Source: Cinnamomum chago | Lineage: Eukaryota > Streptophyta > Magnoliopsida > Laurales > Lauraceae | NCBI GenBank assembly: GCA_038049695.1 | Contig: CP142451.1 | Location: forward strand, 124,841,501-124,905,500 | Reading direction: 5' to 3' | DNA: 64,000 bases | Shown here: piece after piece, positions 61,396 through 64,000 of the stretch | Layout of the letters: every line of letters starts with the position of its first letter | How positions within the stretch are numbered: position 1 is the stretch's first letter | Notes under the pieces: model-generated | Database searches by the model: none | What the model was told of the DNA's origin: nothing | What the model saw: the letters and a program-made list of their open reading frames with translations, nothing else | Program-made: the position numbers and the translations under genes

Positions 61396-61712
61396 GGTTT
61401 ATTTGCATGAAATTGAATACATCAAAATTCATAGTCAGATGAACTCCATTAAAGAATTAATAGAGAGAACATAAATGAAGGATATATATGGTAGGGATGT
61501 AAATTATAAGACATTGACTTTTCTGGAATTTAAATTACTTGAGTGATCTCCATATATTCATTTTCCATCTCCCCTTATTCATTTTCTATTAAAAAAAAAG
61601 AGAGTATTTGATAGTCAGTTTTGTAAATAGAATTTTGTTTCTTCTCTTTTAATCACCTTTTATAATATAGAGTTTTAGAATTCATTGGAATTCAATTACA
61701 TGAAACAAAGAC
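61396..61712. mobile_element. MITE of about 320 bp
   Basis: The ends GGTTTATTTGCATGAAATTG and, from the right, GTCTTTGTTTCATGTAATTG form imperfect ~22-bp terminal inverted repeats around an A/T-rich interior. The same terminal motif occurs at 1660-1850. Confidence 0.5.
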
Positions 61713-63353
61713 AGCCATAACAAATACATGTACTTTAAAATAATAATATATGCTATGGAAGACCTTCGTGCAGATGGCCTTGTGGGGCCCACCTAGGAAC
61801 CTGTCAATTTTAGGGGAGGTGGGGGATTAAAAGATCTAGATGTGACTTACGTGGGCCCCACATGGCTCTCTGCATGGATGTCCGGTCCCCATGCGGACCA
61901 TCAAGTCCAGGTACATGTACCCATGGATGGAGCTTGTGACATTGTGAGGCCATATAGCTTTTTTGGTTGTTAACCCATTATGTAGGGAAATGTCCATTTT
62001 TTCAAGGAAGAAACCTCCTAAATTAAATGCGCTTATCTTGTAGGCTCTTTAAATTTCTTTCATATAACCGCTAAGAAATGCAAGAGCTTAAAACCATGAC
62101 CAAAACCGAGTTTAAACCCACTGAATAGAACAGTTGACCAGTAACAATCAGCGAGGTTGGCGCCAGAAACTTACAACCATTGACAACTAGTTTAGTAATC
62201 ATATCTCGTGGTACTCACTCCCCTGTGAGGTAGATATAATGATAAAATTGAAAGATCATGCTATAAGACTTTTCTTCTATTCTCAAATGCAGATTCATGT
62301 CAATGGTCCCCATTATAACTAAGGACACGGTTTTGGACCGATACCTTTGCCTACTATCGGCTGTGACAGTGGATACTGCCTTGATATACTGGTTTATATT
62401 TGTGTCATTTTTGTTAAAAAAGAAAAAAAGATTACTCTTGTTTGTTCGATATTTATATTCCTACAAGCTCAAAGGAATGTCTCTTTCATCACACTAGTTA
62501 AAATTGAAGAGACAAAGGTGAACATCCATAAATACTATCCTCCTTTGTTAAAATGATTACCTAGTCATTACTCTAATAAATCAAATCTTTAAGAAAGTGA
62601 GGGTCATCTCTCTTTTAGTGAGAACGGTGGCAGTTCCAGGAATTCGAGTCAGTGGGGTCAACAAAAGACTTATCTTCCACAAATCGAATAAATTTATCTT
62701 CCCCTTTATCAACATTTATCATCTATTTTCGAGAACGTTAGGGTTTTCTCCTTCAAATACGAGGAAAATATTGTATTTAAAAGTTAAGTTAAGGTAAGTG
62801 AAAAGTTACCCACATAATGTCTAAAAAAGGAAATTAAAAAAAAAAAAAAAAAGTTGGGCCCTTTAGTTTTTTTTGGTAGACAGATGGATGGCCCATTAAC
62901 TTAGACATTTAGTCGGAACAAAAGTGTCACATAAGTTCAATTCATAAAAAAAAAATTACTTTTTTCTAAAATTATTTTTCCAAATCTTGACCCCATTGGA
63001 ATCCATGTAGCGCGGCCGCCCATGAGGGAGAACCCACTTTATTATGACCTCTTTGATTTTTCAAAGGAAAGATACAAAAAGGAGACACCGGGTTACAAAA
63101 CGAGAGAAATCCACCGCAGCCAACTTGGAAAATGAATGTTCTAGAAACATAATAAAACTTAACATAATCAAAATGAGCCACTAAATCCACATCGTCCCTG
63201 ACCTCTTAGGATTTCAATACAAAATAGGCAAACGAGCCCCTAGTTTTAATTTCTACAAAATTCTCCAGATACTTTCCTGAAAAAAATAACCCAAAATTGA
63301 AAATATCCTGGACGTTTTCCCAAGTCAGTGCTATATCTTTTCATAAAGTGCTA
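61713..63353. other. Intergenic
   Basis: No coding sequence or recognisable repeat apart from A-runs (about 62837-62852 and 62946-62955) and a possible small hairpin around the NotI-like GCGGCCGC at 63012. Confidence 0.4.
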
Positions 63354-63373
63354 ATCTCTCTCTCTCTCTCTCT
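63354..63373. repeat. (TC)n microsatellite
   Basis: About ten TC dinucleotides. Confidence 0.8.
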
Positions 63374-63484
63374 AAATGATTACTTTATTTTCAGCAAACT
63401 CCAAAACACAAATATAAACATCTGATTAAAAAAGCACTTGTTTCCCGTAATTTGGTTTTGGTTCATATCCTAATCTGCTTTATT

Positions 63485-63575
63485 TTTTAAGAGACCAATG
63501 GTTGGCTGCTAATTCCCTGAACATGAGACTTTGATGTTCCTTTACCAGCTGAGCTACCACAGGCACTGAGACATT
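63485..63575 (-). mobile_element. tRNA-derived SINE fragment
   Basis: The minus strand has an excellent pol III A box (TAGCTCAGCTGGTAAAGG), and about 30 bp later ATGTTCAGGGA, a weak B box. No tRNA cloverleaf can be drawn. No tail or target duplication is seen. Confidence 0.4.
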
Positions 63576-63689
63576 TTCTTGTAATTATGCAGGTACATTT
63601 ACCAGCTGACCATATTGTACAAAACAAATTGGGGTGTTCAAAACTCAATTATATCAAACTAAGCTCTATAACAATGCACCAATGGGCTC

Positions 63690-63886
63690 TTTTACCCAAA
63701 AAAAAGGCAATTTTTTTATGGCTATCGGAGGGTTTTCAATCCTTTGGGATGGACTAATCCCTCCGGGCCTAGAGGGAAGTCGGATAAACTCCCCCTGTAG
63801 CCCCTGCCTGGTAGTGCATTTTAGAACCTACAACCTTCGGATATAAACCATGAGAATAAGCCAACTGGGCTACCCCTTGCTCTAAT
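63690..63886 (-). mobile_element. tRNA-derived SINE, near full-length
   Basis: Minus-strand head GGGGTAGCCCAGTTGGCTTA (A box), B-box-like GTAGGTTCTAAAATGC, then a core containing GGGGGAGTTTATCCGACTTC and CTAGGCCCGGAGGGATTAGT. It ends in an A-rich stretch and GCC plus T-run. The layout matches Au-like plant SINEs. It lies about 120 bp from the other SINE piece. Confidence 0.6.
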
Positions 63887-64000
63887 TATCTAAGATTGGG
63901 TGTGGTACCTGTTATACGGTTCTAAAACTTGATTGAGTCTAAATTGATTTTTGGCTGAGTCGTATTAGGCTCAACACCTATCGAATCGTTTGGACTAATG

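Overview
This is a plant nuclear window, almost certainly from a flowering plant. The evidence is decayed CC-NB-LRR resistance-gene pieces, plant-type hAT, Helitron, Ty1/copia, Ty3/gypsy, L1 and tRNA-derived SINE sequences, A/T-rich DNA with consensus plant GT..AG introns, and one exon of the oligosaccharyltransferase subunit STT3. I could not place the species; a magnoliid or other early-branching lineage is only an impression. No complete, certainly functional host gene was found. The window is intergenic, repeat-dominated DNA.

1-21.7 kb: three decayed copies of the 5' end of a CC-NB-LRR gene (about 2.1-3.6, 10.7-11.25 and 19.4-20.1 kb). The first sits beside an NB-ARC fragment duplicated as a ~255-bp inverted repeat, which could fold into a long hairpin RNA. 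A 5.27-kb hAT transposon (4756-10026, perfect 8-bp target duplication GTTGCAAG) lies inside an older MITE-like element. It carries a recognisable BED / RNase-H-like / dimerisation-domain transposase, broken by one frameshift and two nonsense codons. Copies two and three are a segmental duplication (10705-15905 and 19545-21665). Copy two is interrupted by a 2.9-kb solo LTR with target duplication TACTT, and copy three preserves the empty site. A truncated Ty1/copia element with one LTR (16400-18522) lies between them.

21.9-31.3 kb: two Helitron 3' termini on the minus strand (hairpin plus CTAG at 21960 and 26604), sharing ~300 bp. Between and beyond them are orphan exon-like blocks with intact splice signals on the minus strand. 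One is unmistakably STT3 (24274-24394); another pair is coherent but carries an in-frame stop. This looks like Helitron-type gene-fragment capture. A candidate first exon with a targeting-like N-terminus sits at 31161-31253.

31.85-47.8 kb: a ~16-kb higher-order tandem array. About nine ~1.63-kb units are each made of two homologous but diverged ~0.8-kb monomers with internal sub-repeats, and one very diverged pair sits at the right end. Diagnostic variants show blocks of local homogenisation and an alternating sub-pattern in units 1-5. This is the most striking structure in the window.

47.8-64 kb: degraded Ty3/gypsy gag (minus), MITEs, a 5'-truncated L1 LINE (minus), a perfectly nested pair of non-autonomous hAT elements (56598-58223 containing 56903-57545, both with 8-bp target duplications), a local tandem duplication and two SINE pieces. 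All calls are by eye from sequence motifs; no database search was possible.
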